A stretch of DNA of 64,000 nucleotides from assembly GCA_033283335.1 (NCBI GenBank), contig JAWMQP010000009.1:1-64000 (forward strand). The letters run 5' to 3'. The DNA comes from Pseudomaricurvus sp033283335. GTDB taxonomy: Bacteria; Pseudomonadota; Gammaproteobacteria; Pseudomonadales; Cellvibrionaceae. Numbering within the stretch: position 1 is the first letter of the stretch; every line of letters starts with the position of its first letter. The notes under the pieces are model-generated. The model made no database searches and was not told the DNA's origin. It saw nothing but the letters and a program-made list of their open reading frames with translations. This document shows, piece after piece, positions 51,348 through 60,754 of this stretch. A program made the position numbers and the translations under genes.

Positions 51348-52430
51348 ATGGCGGTAATGCGCAGGGTAGAGGTGGATCTGGGTGATCGCAGCTACCCGAT
51401 TTACATTGGTGAAAACCTTTTCGATCAGGGCGATCTGCTGAAGCCGCACATTCGTGGCCAGCAGGTGTGTATTGTCACTAACGATACCGTTGCCCCCCTG
51501 TACCTGCAGCGATTGAAGCAGGCCTTGTCCGGTTATCAGCTGACCGAAGTTATCCTGCCGGATGGGGAAGCCCACAAAACACTCGATGTTCTCTCCCGTA
51601 TTTTCGATCAGCTGTTGCAGGAGCGGCATAACCGCACCACCACCTTAATCGCTCTGGGTGGTGGCGTGGTCGGTGATATGACCGGCTTTGCCGCCGCCAG
51701 CTATCAGCGTGGTGTCGACTTTATCCAGATTCCCACCACCTTGTTGTCGCAAGTGGATTCCTCTGTGGGGGGTAAGACCGGCGTCAACCATCCGCTGGGC
51801 AAAAATATGATCGGCGCTTTTCATCAGCCCAACGCGGTGCTGATCGACACCGAGGCGTTGCGCACCTTACCGGAGCGGGAGCTGTCAGCGGGTATTGCCG
51901 AAGTGATCAAGTATGGCCTCATTGCCGATGCCCCGTTTTACCAGTGGCTGGAAGACAATATGGAGGCTTTGCTGGCCTGTGACAGTGACGCCCTGGCCTA
52001 TGCTATCGAGCGCTCCTGCCAGAACAAGGCGGATGTGGTGGCTCAGGATGAGCGCGAAGGGGGACTGCGGGCTATTTTGAATCTGGGCCACACGTTTGGT
52101 CACGCAATAGAGACGGCCCAGGGCTACGGCAACTGGTTGCACGGCGAAGCTGTGGCCACCGGTATGCTGATGGCGCTGGACTTGTCGGCCCGCGAAGGCC
52201 ACATAGCCACGGCCGAAGTCGAGCGGCTCAAAACCCTGCTGCAGCGCGCCAAGTTGCCGGTAAACTCTCCGGAGGGAATGACGGAAGAGCGCTATCTTGA
52301 ATTGATGGCTGTGGACAAGAAAGTCCTCGATGGTCAGCTGCGTCTGGTGTTGCTGGAGCGTGTGGGCAAGGCGATGGTTACCTCGGATTTTTCTCTGCCG
52401 CATTTACAGCAAACCCTGGCCACCATCTGA
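51348..52430 (+). CDS. aroB: 3-dehydroquinate synthase
   Basis: A 360-residue NAD- and metal-dependent enzyme for the second step of the chorismate pathway. GGGVVGDMTGFAAASYQRGV binds NAD, and the substrate-binding TTLLSQVDSSVGGKTGVNHP and the zinc-ligand region LNLGHTFGHAIE follow. Start at 51348 is supported by GGAG seven bases upstream; the ATG at 51357 is also possible. It lies 65 bases after aroK. Confidence 0.96.
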   Translation: MAVMRRVEVDLGDRSYPIYIGENLFDQGDLLKPHIRGQQVCIVTNDTVAPLYLQRLKQALSGYQLTEVILPDGEAHKTLDVLSRIFDQLLQERHNRTTTLIALGGGVVGDMTGFAAASYQRGVDFIQIPTTLLSQVDSSVGGKTGVNHPLGKNMIGAFHQPNAVLIDTEALRTLPERELSAGIAEVIKYGLIADAPFYQWLEDNMEALLACDSDALAYAIERSCQNKADVVAQDEREGGLRAILNLGHTFGHAIETAQGYGNWLHGEAVATGMLMALDLSAREGHIATAEVERLKTLLQRAKLPVNSPEGMTEERYLELMAVDKKVLDGQLRLVLLERVGKAMVTSDFSLPHLQQTLATI

Positions 52431-52528
52431 GTCGCTGAAGGCCCATTGGTAGTCTCGGCCGGTTGGCCGGAATGAGTAAGCGGCAACGCACAACGGCAAA
52501 GCGGTTAAAAAATGGAGATGTGGAGTTT

Positions 52529-54142
52529 ATGATTCCCGACTATTTGGCAGCGTTCGATCTGGCGTTTGACCCCTTTGATACGGCCGCCGGGCAGGGTGAA
52601 TTTTTTATGGGCGCCCAGCGCGAAGAGCTGCTGGAGCAGCTGGTTCACCTGATTCAATTCAGTGACAGCGTGTGTGTGGTTGAAGGGGATTTCGGCAGTG
52701 GTCGGACCACCCTGAAGCAGGAGCTGGCGGCGTATTTCAACTCGGCTGTCTCGGTTGACGACAGTTTGCCCTGGTGTGTGTGCGACATCGACGCCGGGGC
52801 TGTGACTGCTCCCGAGCAGGTGTTTGCCTGTCTGGCGGATGCACTGGGCTGCGAGCTGTCGGATTCGGCCAGTGCGGGTGAGTTTCTGTCGGCACTGCGA
52901 CAACAGTTGCAGACAGCAGAGGGAGCGCCGGTGCTGCTGTTGCTGGACGATGCCCATATACTCGACGACGCGGTGCTGAGTGCTCTGTTAAGCCTGGGCC
53001 AGTCTTCCATTGGCGATGAGCCGCTGCCCCTGCATATGGTCCTGCTGGGCGAGCTGGGACTGACTGAGCGGCTGGACGGGTTTGGCATGGTGGATGTGAT
53101 GCTGCAGGACCTGGTGCTGCCCCTCTTGACTACCGATGATCTGGCTGAGTACCTGTTTGTCAAATTGTCGGCTGCGGGCTGGCAGCAATCGTTACCGTTT
53201 GATGATGAGGAGCTGAATCGCTTGCTGGCGGTCTCCAAGGGCGTGCCGGGTGGTGTGCACGATGCGGCACGGGCGATGCTGATGGATAAAGCGGGCCAGC
53301 AGGACCAGGGTGAATTGCGCAGTCTCGGGTTGCCGGTTGCCCATATGTTCAGCGTGGTGGTGTTGCTGGGAATCCTGTTGATGGCCTTCTTTTATAAGGA
53401 CAGTTGGTTTGGCGGGGATACCCCTGAGCCAGCGCTGCCAGCACCAGTCCAGTCACAGGATGTCCGGCGCACACTGCCGGTACCGCTTGAGGCCTCGCTT
53501 GAATCGGCTGCTGAATCTGGGCATTCGGCCCCTGAATCGGTCAGCTCGGCTGTGGCGCCGCAGAAGCCGCAACCCGGCAGCGTGCAAGCCCGGACTGAGC
53601 CGGTACAGCTCCAGGCTGAGCCGGGAATAGTGCAAGGGCGGGATGAGCCAACTATAGTAAAGAGTGACGAACTGGGTTCGGGCGATGCTGCGGCCGTGAA
53701 AAAATCAGCGCCAGCGATGGAGCAGCCCGTGGCTGGCAAGGCTGACAGTACCGATAAGGTTGAGAGTACCGAAAAGGCTGACAGTACCGAAAAGGCTGAC
53801 AGTACCGGTGTGGCCCGCAGTGCCGCATCTCCCTATAGTGCTGATGAGAGGGCCCTGCTGGGATTGAATGGTTCTCGCTATGTCTTGCAGGTCATGGCAG
53901 CCAGTTCGAAAGGTGCTGTGGAGGCTTTTGTTCGGCGTCAATCCAACCGGGATGAGTTAAGGTTATTTGCCTCCCTGCGAGGGGGGAAATCCTGGTTTGT
54001 GGTGGTCGCTGGTAGCTATCCGACCCTAGAAGCGGCGCGAAATGGCGTGGCTTCACTGCCTGCCGAGCAGCGTAAAGCCGGCCCCTGGCCGCGTCAGGTG
54101 GCGGAGGTGCAGTCGAAGATTAGGGATTTTCATAGCATTTAG
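52529..54142 (+). CDS. damX: DamX-like AAA ATPase / SPOR protein
   Basis: A 537-residue protein. The N-terminal AAA-type ATPase domain (about 20-280) has a Walker-A-like GDFGSGRTT at 53-61 with Arg59 in place of the usual lysine, and Walker B LLLLDDAHIL. A membrane segment (about 291-310), a Glu/Pro/Ser-rich linker with 18-base repeats and a C-terminal SPOR domain (about 450-530) follow. DamX acts at the division septum. The ATG at 52529 has GGAG five bases upstream and gives the normal start IPDYLAAFDLAFDPF. The usual neighbour dam is missing; gltB follows. Confidence 0.85.
   Translation: MIPDYLAAFDLAFDPFDTAAGQGEFFMGAQREELLEQLVHLIQFSDSVCVVEGDFGSGRTTLKQELAAYFNSAVSVDDSLPWCVCDIDAGAVTAPEQVFACLADALGCELSDSASAGEFLSALRQQLQTAEGAPVLLLLDDAHILDDAVLSALLSLGQSSIGDEPLPLHMVLLGELGLTERLDGFGMVDVMLQDLVLPLLTTDDLAEYLFVKLSAAGWQQSLPFDDEELNRLLAVSKGVPGGVHDAARAMLMDKAGQQDQGELRSLGLPVAHMFSVVVLLGILLMAFFYKDSWFGGDTPEPALPAPVQSQDVRRTLPVPLEASLESAAESGHSAPESVSSAVAPQKPQPGSVQARTEPVQLQAEPGIVQGRDEPTIVKSDELGSGDAAAVKKSAPAMEQPVAGKADSTDKVESTEKADSTEKADSTGVARSAASPYSADERALLGLNGSRYVLQVMAASSKGAVEAFVRRQSNRDELRLFASLRGGKSWFVVVAGSYPTLEAARNGVASLPAEQRKAGPWPRQVAEVQSKIRDFHSI
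53741..53812 (+). repeat. 18-bp tandem repeat inside damX
   Basis: Four copies of an 18-base unit (GCTGACAGTACCGAAAAG and variants) in the damX linker. They encode a six-residue repeat close to Ala-Asp-Ser-Thr-Glu-Lys and keep the frame, so gain or loss of units would change linker length only. Confidence 0.85.
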
Positions 54143-54245
54143 CGGCATTTTCGCAGCAAATATCAGTTAGGTTCCGCTGCGTCCCCTGGTGGTAGCTTGC
54201 CAACCCCTTCTCAAGCGGGTAATATTCTGCGCCCATTTGCCAAGG

Positions 54246-54274
54246 AGCCCCTCGATTTTGACAGGGGCTTTTTT
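54246..54274 (+). terminator. Rho-independent terminator downstream of damX
   Basis: AGCCCCT (54246-54252) and AGGGGCT (54263-54269) form a 7-base stem with a 10-base loop followed by six T, about 105 bases after the damX stop and before gltB. It separates the pil-aro-damX group from gltBD. Confidence 0.85.
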
Positions 54275-54344
54275 GTCTCAGGTCTGATCACAGTGGCTTG
54301 GGGCATTGATCAAAGATTTTTGTTGCATTGATGAGAGACCGCCT

Positions 54345-57300
54345 ATGAGCACTGGCCTCTACCAGATAGACGAGTTTAAAGACAACTGCGGCTTTGGCCT
54401 GATTGCCCACTTAAAGGGTGATGCCAGTCATCGCCTGTTGACCACGGCTATCGAGTCCCTGACCTGCATGACTCACCGTGGCGGGATTGCCGCTGATGGC
54501 AAGACCGGCGACGGCTGCGGCCTGCTGATGCAGAAACCGGATACGTTTTTGCGTGGCGTAGCTTCGCAGGAGCTGGGAATTGATCTGCCAACCACCTACG
54601 GGGTGGGCTCGATCATGCTGTCCCGTGACGACAGTGTTGCGGCCGCTTCTCGCGCCATTGTGGAAGAAGAGCTGCAGGGTCAGGGTCTGAAAGCCGTGGG
54701 TTGGCGCACCGTGCCGACCGACAATTCCTGCCTGGGGCCTATTGCCCTGGACAGCCTGCCACAATTCTCCCACTTGTTTGTCGTGGCTGAAGACGCCGAG
54801 GCGGAAAAGGCCCTGACGGCGCGTCTGTTTATCGCCCGCCGGCTGGCGGAAAAGCGCCTGGCGGATGATAAAAGCTTTTATATCGCCAGCCTGAGTGCCT
54901 CAGTGCTGTCCTATAAAGGCCTGATGATGCCGGTGGATTTGCCCAAGTTCTTTCTGGATCTGGCCAACCCGGCTCTGGAAACCGCCATTTGCGTTTTCCA
55001 CCAGCGCTTCTCTACCAACACCATGCCCCAGTGGCCGCTGGCACAGCCGTTCCGGATGCTGGCTCACAACGGTGAAATCAACACCGTGATGGGTAACCGC
55101 AACTGGTCCGTGGCGCGTACGCCCAAATTCCAGTCGGAATTGCTGCCCAACCTGAGTGAAGTGACGCCGCTGGTGAACCGCACCGGTTCCGACTCTTCCA
55201 GCCTCGACAATATGCTGGAGATTTTGCTGACCGGTGGTATGGAGCTGCACCGCGCGGTGCGTATGCTGGTGCCTCCAGCCTGGCAAAACGTTGAGCATAT
55301 GGACGCCGACCTGCGGGCTTTCTACGAATACAACTCCATGCACATCGAGCCCTGGGATGGCCCGGCCGGTCTGGTGATTACCGACGGTCGCTATGCGGTG
55401 TGTACCCTCGACCGCAACGGACTGCGTCCGTCCCGCTGGGTCATTACCAAAGACGATTTCATCACGGTTGCCTCGGAAGTGGGCACTTACGATTACAAGC
55501 CCGAAGATGTGGTGGCGAAAGGTCGTTTGGGGCCGGGTCAGATTTTGTCGGTGGATACCGAGACCGGTCAGTTGTTCCACACCGAGGATGTGGACAAGCT
55601 GCTGAAAGCCAGCAAGCCCTACAAGCAGTGGCTGAACGAAAAAGCCATGCGCATTGAGGCCACGCTGGAATCTTCCGAAGCGGAACAAGCCCTGTCGCGC
55701 AGTGAGCTGAAAACTTATATGAAGCTCTACCAGGTGTCGTTCGAAGAGCGGGATCAGGTACTGCGTCCGTTGGCCGAAGGTGGTCAGGAAGCGGTGGGCT
55801 CAATGGGTGACGATACCCCGATGGCGGTGTTGTCGGTCAAGCAGCGCAGCCTGTTCGATTATTTCCGCCAGCAGTTTGCCCAGGTGACCAACCCGCCGAT
55901 CGATCCATTGCGTGAAGCGATCGTTATGTCACTGGAAACCTGCCTGGGTCGCGAACTGTCTGTTTACGAAGAGACGGCCGCCCACGCCGACCGGATTATC
56001 CTCACCTCGCCGGTGCTGTCACCGGCCAAATACCAGGCGCTGATGACCTGTGACCGTCCCGGCTACGATGCCCAGGTGTTTGACCTCAGCTACGATCCGA
56101 ACAGCCAGGATCTGGAAGGTGCCATTCGGGCCCTGACCGATGAGGTGGCAGCGGCGGTTCGCAGCGGTAAGGTGCTGGTGGTACTGTCGGATAAACACAT
56201 TGAGCAGGGCAAGCTGCCTATTCACAGTCTGCTGGCGACCGGAGCCGTGCACCACAGCCTGACTCAGTCGGGCCTGCGCTGTGACGCCAACATTATTGTG
56301 GAAACGGCCACGGCGCGGGATTCCCATCACCTGGCAGCCCTGATTGGCTACGGCGCCACGGCGGTCTACCCTTACCTGAGCTACCAGGTGATCAACGAGT
56401 TGATCGAGACCGGCGAGCTGCTGCTGGACGCCAGTTCGGCTTACACCAACTACCGCAAGGGCCTGAACAAGGGACTGTTGAAGATCCTGTCGAAGATGGG
56501 CATCTCCACGGTGACCTCTTACCGCGGGGCGCAGTTGTTTGAAGCCATCGGCCTGGATAAACAGGTCATTGATCTGTGTTTCGCGGGTACCGCCAGCCGG
56601 ATTCAAGGCGCAGGATTTGTCGATCTGGAGAATGACCAGAAGATTGTGGCCAAGGCCGCCTGGCAGCAACGCAAGCCTATTAATCAGGGTGGTCTGCTGA
56701 AGTACGTTCACGGTGAGGAGTACCACGCCTTTAACCCGGATGTGGTGCAGGCGCTGCAGAAAGCCGTGAAAAGTGGCGACTACTCCGCCTGGCGTGATTA
56801 CGCCGAGCTGGTGAACAACCGCCCGACCGCCACCCTGCGCGACCTGTTGCAGCTGAAAACCGACACTGACGCCGTGGACCTGAGCGAAGTGGAGTCCATG
56901 GAGTCGATTGTGCGCCGTTTTGACTCGGCTGCCATGTCTCTGGGGGCGCTGTCGCCCGAGGCCCACGAGGCACTGGCCCAGGCCATGAACACCCTGGGTG
57001 GCCGCTCCAACAGCGGTGAGGGTGGTGAGGACCCGGTGCGTTTCGGCACCAACAAGGTGTCCAAGATCAAGCAGATTGCCTCCGGCCGCTTTGGTGTGAC
57101 GCCGCACTATCTGGTCAACGCCGAAGTGCTGCAGATCAAAGTTGCCCAGGGTGCCAAACCCGGTGAGGGTGGCCAGCTGCCTGGCGGCAAGGTCAATAGC
57201 CTGATTGCCCGCCTGCGCTACTCCGTGCCTGGCGTGACCCTGATTTCACCACCGCCACACCACGATATCTATTCGATCGAGGATCTGGCGCAGCTGATCT

Positions 57301-58796
57301 ATGACCTCAAGCAGGTCAACCCGGATGCGCTGGTATCCGTTAAGCTGGTATCGCGCCCCGGTGTGGGGACCATCGCTGCCGGTGTGGCCAAGGCCTACGC
57401 CGACCTGATCACCATTTCCGGTTACGACGGCGGCACGGCGGCCAGTCCGCTGACGTCTATCCGCTACGCTGGCTCGCCCTGGGAGCTGGGCCTGAGTGAA
57501 ACTCACCAGACCCTGCGGGCCAATGACCTGCGCGGTAAGGTGCGGGTGCAGACTGACGGCGGCTTGAAGTCCGGCCTGGATGTGGTCAAGGCGGCGATTC
57601 TGGGTGCTGAGAGTTTTGGTTTTGGCACCGCGCCCATGGTGGCGCTGGGCTGTAAATACCTGCGCATCTGTCACCTGAATAACTGCGCTACCGGTGTTGC
57701 GACACAAAACGACAAGCTGCGCGACGAGCACTATATCGGTACCGTCGATATGGCCATCAACTTCTTTAAGTTTGTGGCCGAAGAAGCCCGTGAGTGGATG
57801 GCTCGCCTGGGAGTGCGCACCCTCGATGAGCTGGTGGGTCGCGTCGATCTGCTGGAGCGTATCGAGGGTACCAGTGAGAAGCAGGCCAAACTGGATCTGA
57901 GCCCGATTGTCTACACCGACGATCTGCTCAACAGCAAGCCGCAGATCTGCCAGGTCGAGCGCAACGAGCCCTTCGACAAGGGCGAGTGTGCCGAACGCAT
58001 GGTGGCGGAAGTGCTGCCTGCGATTGAAGCCAAGACTGGCGGAGAATTCTCGTTCCACATCACCAACTGTGATCGCTCCATCGGTGCGCGCCTCAGTGGT
58101 GAGATCGCCAAGCGTCATGGCAACCAGGGCATGGCAGATGCGCCTATCAAACTCAACCTGACCGGTATTGCCGGACAGAGTTTTGGTGTCTGGAACGCCG
58201 GTGGTCTGGAGCTGTATCTCGAAGGCGATGCCAACGACTATGTCGGTAAAGGCATGGCCGGCGGCAAAATTGTGCTGCGTCCACCCCAGGGGTCCGAGTT
58301 CGAGTCCCATAACACCAGCATCATGGGCAACACCTGCCTCTACGGTGCAACCGGCGGCAAGCTGTTTGCGGCCGGTACCGCAGGTGAGCGTTGCGGTGTG
58401 CGTAACTCCGGTGCCCATGTGGTGGTTGAGGGCGCTGGCGATCACTGCTGTGAGTACATGACCGGCGGTATCGTTACGGTGCTGGGCAAGACCGGTGTCA
58501 ACTTTGGTGCAGGCATGACCGGCGGCTTCGCCTACGTACTGGATCAGGACAACACTTTCGTGGACAAGTACAACCACGAGTTGATCGAGATTCACCGCAT
58601 CAACCGTGAGGCGCTTGAAGCTCACCGCAACCACCTGCGGGGCATTATCGAAGAGTTCGTTGCCGAGACCGGCAGTGCCTGGGGCCAGACATTACTGGCC
58701 AACTTTGAGGACTTCATTGGCAAATTCTGGTTGGTAAAACCAAAAGCGGCCAGCCTGGGCAAGTTGCTCGACGATGTAAAGCGGCGCGGCGAATAA
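54345..58796 (+). CDS. gltB: glutamate synthase large subunit
   Basis: A 1483-residue NADPH-dependent glutamate synthase alpha subunit. The N-terminal glutamine amidotransferase has its catalytic Cys in DNCGFGLIAHLKG (Cys15), to be exposed by removal of a short propeptide. The central domain, the FMN-binding synthase domain (LISPPPHHDIYSIEDLAQL, with the Fe-S cysteines in CKYLRICHLNNCATGVATQ) and the C-terminal beta-helix follow. Substrates are glutamine and 2-oxoglutarate. The ATG at 54345 gives the normal propeptide; the longer frame starting 13 codons upstream has no family support. It is the first gene of gltBD. Confidence 0.98.
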   Translation: MSTGLYQIDEFKDNCGFGLIAHLKGDASHRLLTTAIESLTCMTHRGGIAADGKTGDGCGLLMQKPDTFLRGVASQELGIDLPTTYGVGSIMLSRDDSVAAASRAIVEEELQGQGLKAVGWRTVPTDNSCLGPIALDSLPQFSHLFVVAEDAEAEKALTARLFIARRLAEKRLADDKSFYIASLSASVLSYKGLMMPVDLPKFFLDLANPALETAICVFHQRFSTNTMPQWPLAQPFRMLAHNGEINTVMGNRNWSVARTPKFQSELLPNLSEVTPLVNRTGSDSSSLDNMLEILLTGGMELHRAVRMLVPPAWQNVEHMDADLRAFYEYNSMHIEPWDGPAGLVITDGRYAVCTLDRNGLRPSRWVITKDDFITVASEVGTYDYKPEDVVAKGRLGPGQILSVDTETGQLFHTEDVDKLLKASKPYKQWLNEKAMRIEATLESSEAEQALSRSELKTYMKLYQVSFEERDQVLRPLAEGGQEAVGSMGDDTPMAVLSVKQRSLFDYFRQQFAQVTNPPIDPLREAIVMSLETCLGRELSVYEETAAHADRIILTSPVLSPAKYQALMTCDRPGYDAQVFDLSYDPNSQDLEGAIRALTDEVAAAVRSGKVLVVLSDKHIEQGKLPIHSLLATGAVHHSLTQSGLRCDANIIVETATARDSHHLAALIGYGATAVYPYLSYQVINELIETGELLLDASSAYTNYRKGLNKGLLKILSKMGISTVTSYRGAQLFEAIGLDKQVIDLCFAGTASRIQGAGFVDLENDQKIVAKAAWQQRKPINQGGLLKYVHGEEYHAFNPDVVQALQKAVKSGDYSAWRDYAELVNNRPTATLRDLLQLKTDTDAVDLSEVESMESIVRRFDSAAMSLGALSPEAHEALAQAMNTLGGRSNSGEGGEDPVRFGTNKVSKIKQIASGRFGVTPHYLVNAEVLQIKVAQGAKPGEGGQLPGGKVNSLIARLRYSVPGVTLISPPPHHDIYSIEDLAQLIYDLKQVNPDALVSVKLVSRPGVGTIAAGVAKAYADLITISGYDGGTAASPLTSIRYAGSPWELGLSETHQTLRANDLRGKVRVQTDGGLKSGLDVVKAAILGAESFGFGTAPMVALGCKYLRICHLNNCATGVATQNDKLRDEHYIGTVDMAINFFKFVAEEAREWMARLGVRTLDELVGRVDLLERIEGTSEKQAKLDLSPIVYTDDLLNSKPQICQVERNEPFDKGECAERMVAEVLPAIEAKTGGEFSFHITNCDRSIGARLSGEIAKRHGNQGMADAPIKLNLTGIAGQSFGVWNAGGLELYLEGDANDYVGKGMAGGKIVLRPPQGSEFESHNTSIMGNTCLYGATGGKLFAAGTAGERCGVRNSGAHVVVEGAGDHCCEYMTGGIVTVLGKTGVNFGAGMTGGFAYVLDQDNTFVDKYNHELIEIHRINREALEAHRNHLRGIIEEFVAETGSAWGQTLLANFEDFIGKFWLVKPKAASLGKLLDDVKRRGE

Positions 58797-58821
58797 ACCC
58801 CGCTCGTTGAGACATGTTGGC

Positions 58822-58851
58822 AGACGTTTTGCTGTATTTCGGCAAACGTCT
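58822..58851 (+). promoter_or_regulatory. hairpin between gltB and gltD
   Basis: AGACGTTT (58822-58829, within CAGACGTTTTGC) and AAACGTCT (58844-58851) form an 8-base stem, extendable by a GC pair. There is no T-run after it. It may stabilise or process the message between the two subunit genes. Confidence 0.5.
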
Positions 58852-58898
58852 TGCTGACGGCAGGCAGAAGCCAAGCAACAGGATTTAGAGAAAACACT

Positions 58899-60317
58899 AT
58901 GGCTGACCGTTTAAAAAACAACTTTCAGTTTTTGGATGTGGGTCGACAGGACCCGGATAAGAAAGCGATCGAAACCCGCAAAGCCGAGTTCGTGGAAATT
59001 TACCAGCCGTTCACAGAAGAGCAGGTGCAACATCAATCGCACCGCTGTCTGGAGTGCGGCAACCCCTATTGTGAGTGGAAGTGCCCGGTTCACAACTTCA
59101 TTCCCAACTGGTTGAAACTGATTTCCGAAGGCAACATTTTTGAGGCGGCCAACCTCAGTCACCAGACCAATACCCTGCCTGAAGTCTGCGGCCGGGTGTG
59201 TCCACAGGATCGCCTGTGTGAAGGCGCCTGTACCCTCAACGATGGTTTTGGCGCGGTGACCATTGGCAACGCCGAGAAGTACATCACCGATACGGCGCTG
59301 GCCATGGGCTGGAAGCCGGACATGTCGCAGGTGGTATGGACCGACAAGAAAGTGGCTGTTATCGGCGCCGGCCCGGCGGGTCTGGGCTGTGCCGATGTGC
59401 TGGTGCGCAATGGTGTGAAACCTGTGGTGTTTGACCGCTATCCCGAGATCGGCGGTCTGCTGACGTTCGGTATTCCGGAATTCAAGCTGGAAAAATCGGT
59501 TCTGAGCCGTCGCCGCGAGATCTTCACCGAGATGGGCATTGAGTTTCGTCTCAACACCGAGGTGGGCAAAGACATCACCATGGAAGAGCTGCTCAAGGAT
59601 TACGACGCGGTCTTTATGGGCATGGGTACCTACAACTACATGAAGGGCGGTTTCCCCGGTGAGGACTTGCCCGGTGTTTTCGATGCGCTGCCGTTCCTGA
59701 TCTCCAATGTGAATCGCAACCTGGGTTTTGAGAAAGACCCCAGTGAGTTCATCAGTGTGGAAGGCAAGAAGGTGGTCGTACTGGGTGGTGGTGATACCGC
59801 CATGGATTGTAACCGCACTTCCATCCGTCAGCAGGCGGATACAGTGACCTGTGCCTACCGCCGCGATGAAGAAAATATGCCGGGCTCCAAGCGCGAAGTG
59901 GCCAACGCCCGCGAAGAGGGTGTGGAATTCCTGTTTAACCGCCAGCCCATCGCCATTGTCGGTGAGGACAAGGTCGAGGGTGTGAAAGTGGTCACCACGC
60001 AACTGGGTGAGGCCGATGAAAACGGTCGTCGTCGCCCCGAACCGATTCCGGGCAGTGAGGAAATTCTGCCGGCGGATGTGGTGCTGATTGCCTTCGGTTT
60101 CCGCCCGAGTCCTGAGCCCTGGTTTGCCGATCACCAGATCAACGTCAACGATTGGGGCGGTGTGGAAGCGCCGGAAGCCCAGGAATTCAAATTCCAGACC
60201 TCCAATCCGAAGGTGTTTGCCGGCGGCGATATGGTGCGCGGTTCCGATCTGGTGGTGACCGCCATCTGGGAAGGACGTCAGGCGGCCGAAGGCATCCTGG
60301 ATTTCCTGGACGTATAA
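58899..60317 (+). CDS. gltD: glutamate synthase small subunit
   Basis: A 472-residue subunit that passes electrons from NADPH to GltB. The N-terminal Fe-S region has HRCLECGNPYCEWKCPVHNF and CGRVCPQDRLCEGAC; the FAD-binding motif is VAVIGAGPAGLGCADVLVR (about 147-165); the NADPH motif is VVVLGGGDTAMDCNR. The ATG at 58899 gives the standard N-terminus ADRLKNNFQFLDVGR. It starts 102 bases after gltB; the spacer contains a hairpin. Confidence 0.98.
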   Translation: MADRLKNNFQFLDVGRQDPDKKAIETRKAEFVEIYQPFTEEQVQHQSHRCLECGNPYCEWKCPVHNFIPNWLKLISEGNIFEAANLSHQTNTLPEVCGRVCPQDRLCEGACTLNDGFGAVTIGNAEKYITDTALAMGWKPDMSQVVWTDKKVAVIGAGPAGLGCADVLVRNGVKPVVFDRYPEIGGLLTFGIPEFKLEKSVLSRRREIFTEMGIEFRLNTEVGKDITMEELLKDYDAVFMGMGTYNYMKGGFPGEDLPGVFDALPFLISNVNRNLGFEKDPSEFISVEGKKVVVLGGGDTAMDCNRTSIRQQADTVTCAYRRDEENMPGSKREVANAREEGVEFLFNRQPIAIVGEDKVEGVKVVTTQLGEADENGRRRPEPIPGSEEILPADVVLIAFGFRPSPEPWFADHQINVNDWGGVEAPEAQEFKFQTSNPKVFAGGDMVRGSDLVVTAIWEGRQAAEGILDFLDV

Positions 60318-60334
60318 ACCTTGCCTAGCTGCCG

Positions 60335-60379
60335 CGTCATTGCGATGAGCGCAGCGACGCGGCGATCCATTTCCGGCAC
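60335..60379 (+). repeat. palindromic intergenic repeat, copy 1
   Basis: A 45-base repeat starting CGTCATTGCGATGAGCGCAG and ending GGCAC. It matches copy 2 (60634-60678) at 38 of 45 positions, in the same orientation. It is like the widespread palindromic GTCATTGCGAGGAGCG-type repeat that I recall from many bacterial genomes. Confidence 0.75.
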
Positions 60380-60633
60380 CTTGCTGGAACCTTAAGGGTA
60401 GATCCGCATTAGGGTTCTTAAGCCGAAGCCCGGCGGCCGGGTCGGGCCGCCGACCGGCCGCATGGCCCCGGGATGATTCGGCCGCTCCGGAACTCGCGCT
60501 GCGTGTTCAGGCAGCCGTCGCTCTGGTCCGAATCCCCCCCCCCCCCCCCCCCGAGCCCATCAGCGCGGCCCGAATGGTCGGCAACCCGAACCCGCCGCCG
60601 AACTTCTCAATACCTGTTTCATTCCCAGGGCCT
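60380..60633. other. GC-rich spacer with a 19-base C tract and a strong hairpin
   Basis: The segment between the two palindromic repeats has no convincing gene. CGGCCGGGTCGG (60434-60445) and CCGACCGGCCG (60450-60460) form a near-perfect GC hairpin. A run of 19 C occupies 60534-60552. A 69-codon frame (60473-60682) crosses the C tract but shows no protein-like features. Confidence 0.7.
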
Positions 60634-60678
60634 CGTCATCGCGAGGCGCTCAGCGCCGCGGCGATCCATGTCTGGCAC
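60634..60678 (+). repeat. palindromic intergenic repeat, copy 2
   Basis: The second 45-base copy (CGTCATCGCGAGGCGCTCAG at its start). ATCGC and GCGAT at positions 5-9 and 28-32 pair, with an inner stem GGCGC/GCGCC and a 3-base loop, so it can form a stable stem-loop. It lies 77 bases before hemE. Confidence 0.75.
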
Positions 60679-60754
60679 ATAGGCCGAACCCCACGACTTA
60701 GCCCCTCAACTCGCGTACAATGCCCGCGTTTGAAAAGTTGACTGGAACCAAGCC

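Noticed and set aside
54258..54263. TTGACA as a -35 box for gltB
   Set aside because: It lies in the loop of the damX terminator and no -10 box follows at the right distance.
56019..57107. Long minus-strand frames within gltB (up to 462 codons)
   Set aside because: They are antisense shadows caused by codon bias of gltB; no family motif or ribosome-binding site supports them.
60473..60682. 69-codon frame across the C tract
   Set aside because: It runs through 19 C bases and a palindromic repeat; the translated Pro/Arg-rich sequence looks like chance and has no ribosome-binding site.
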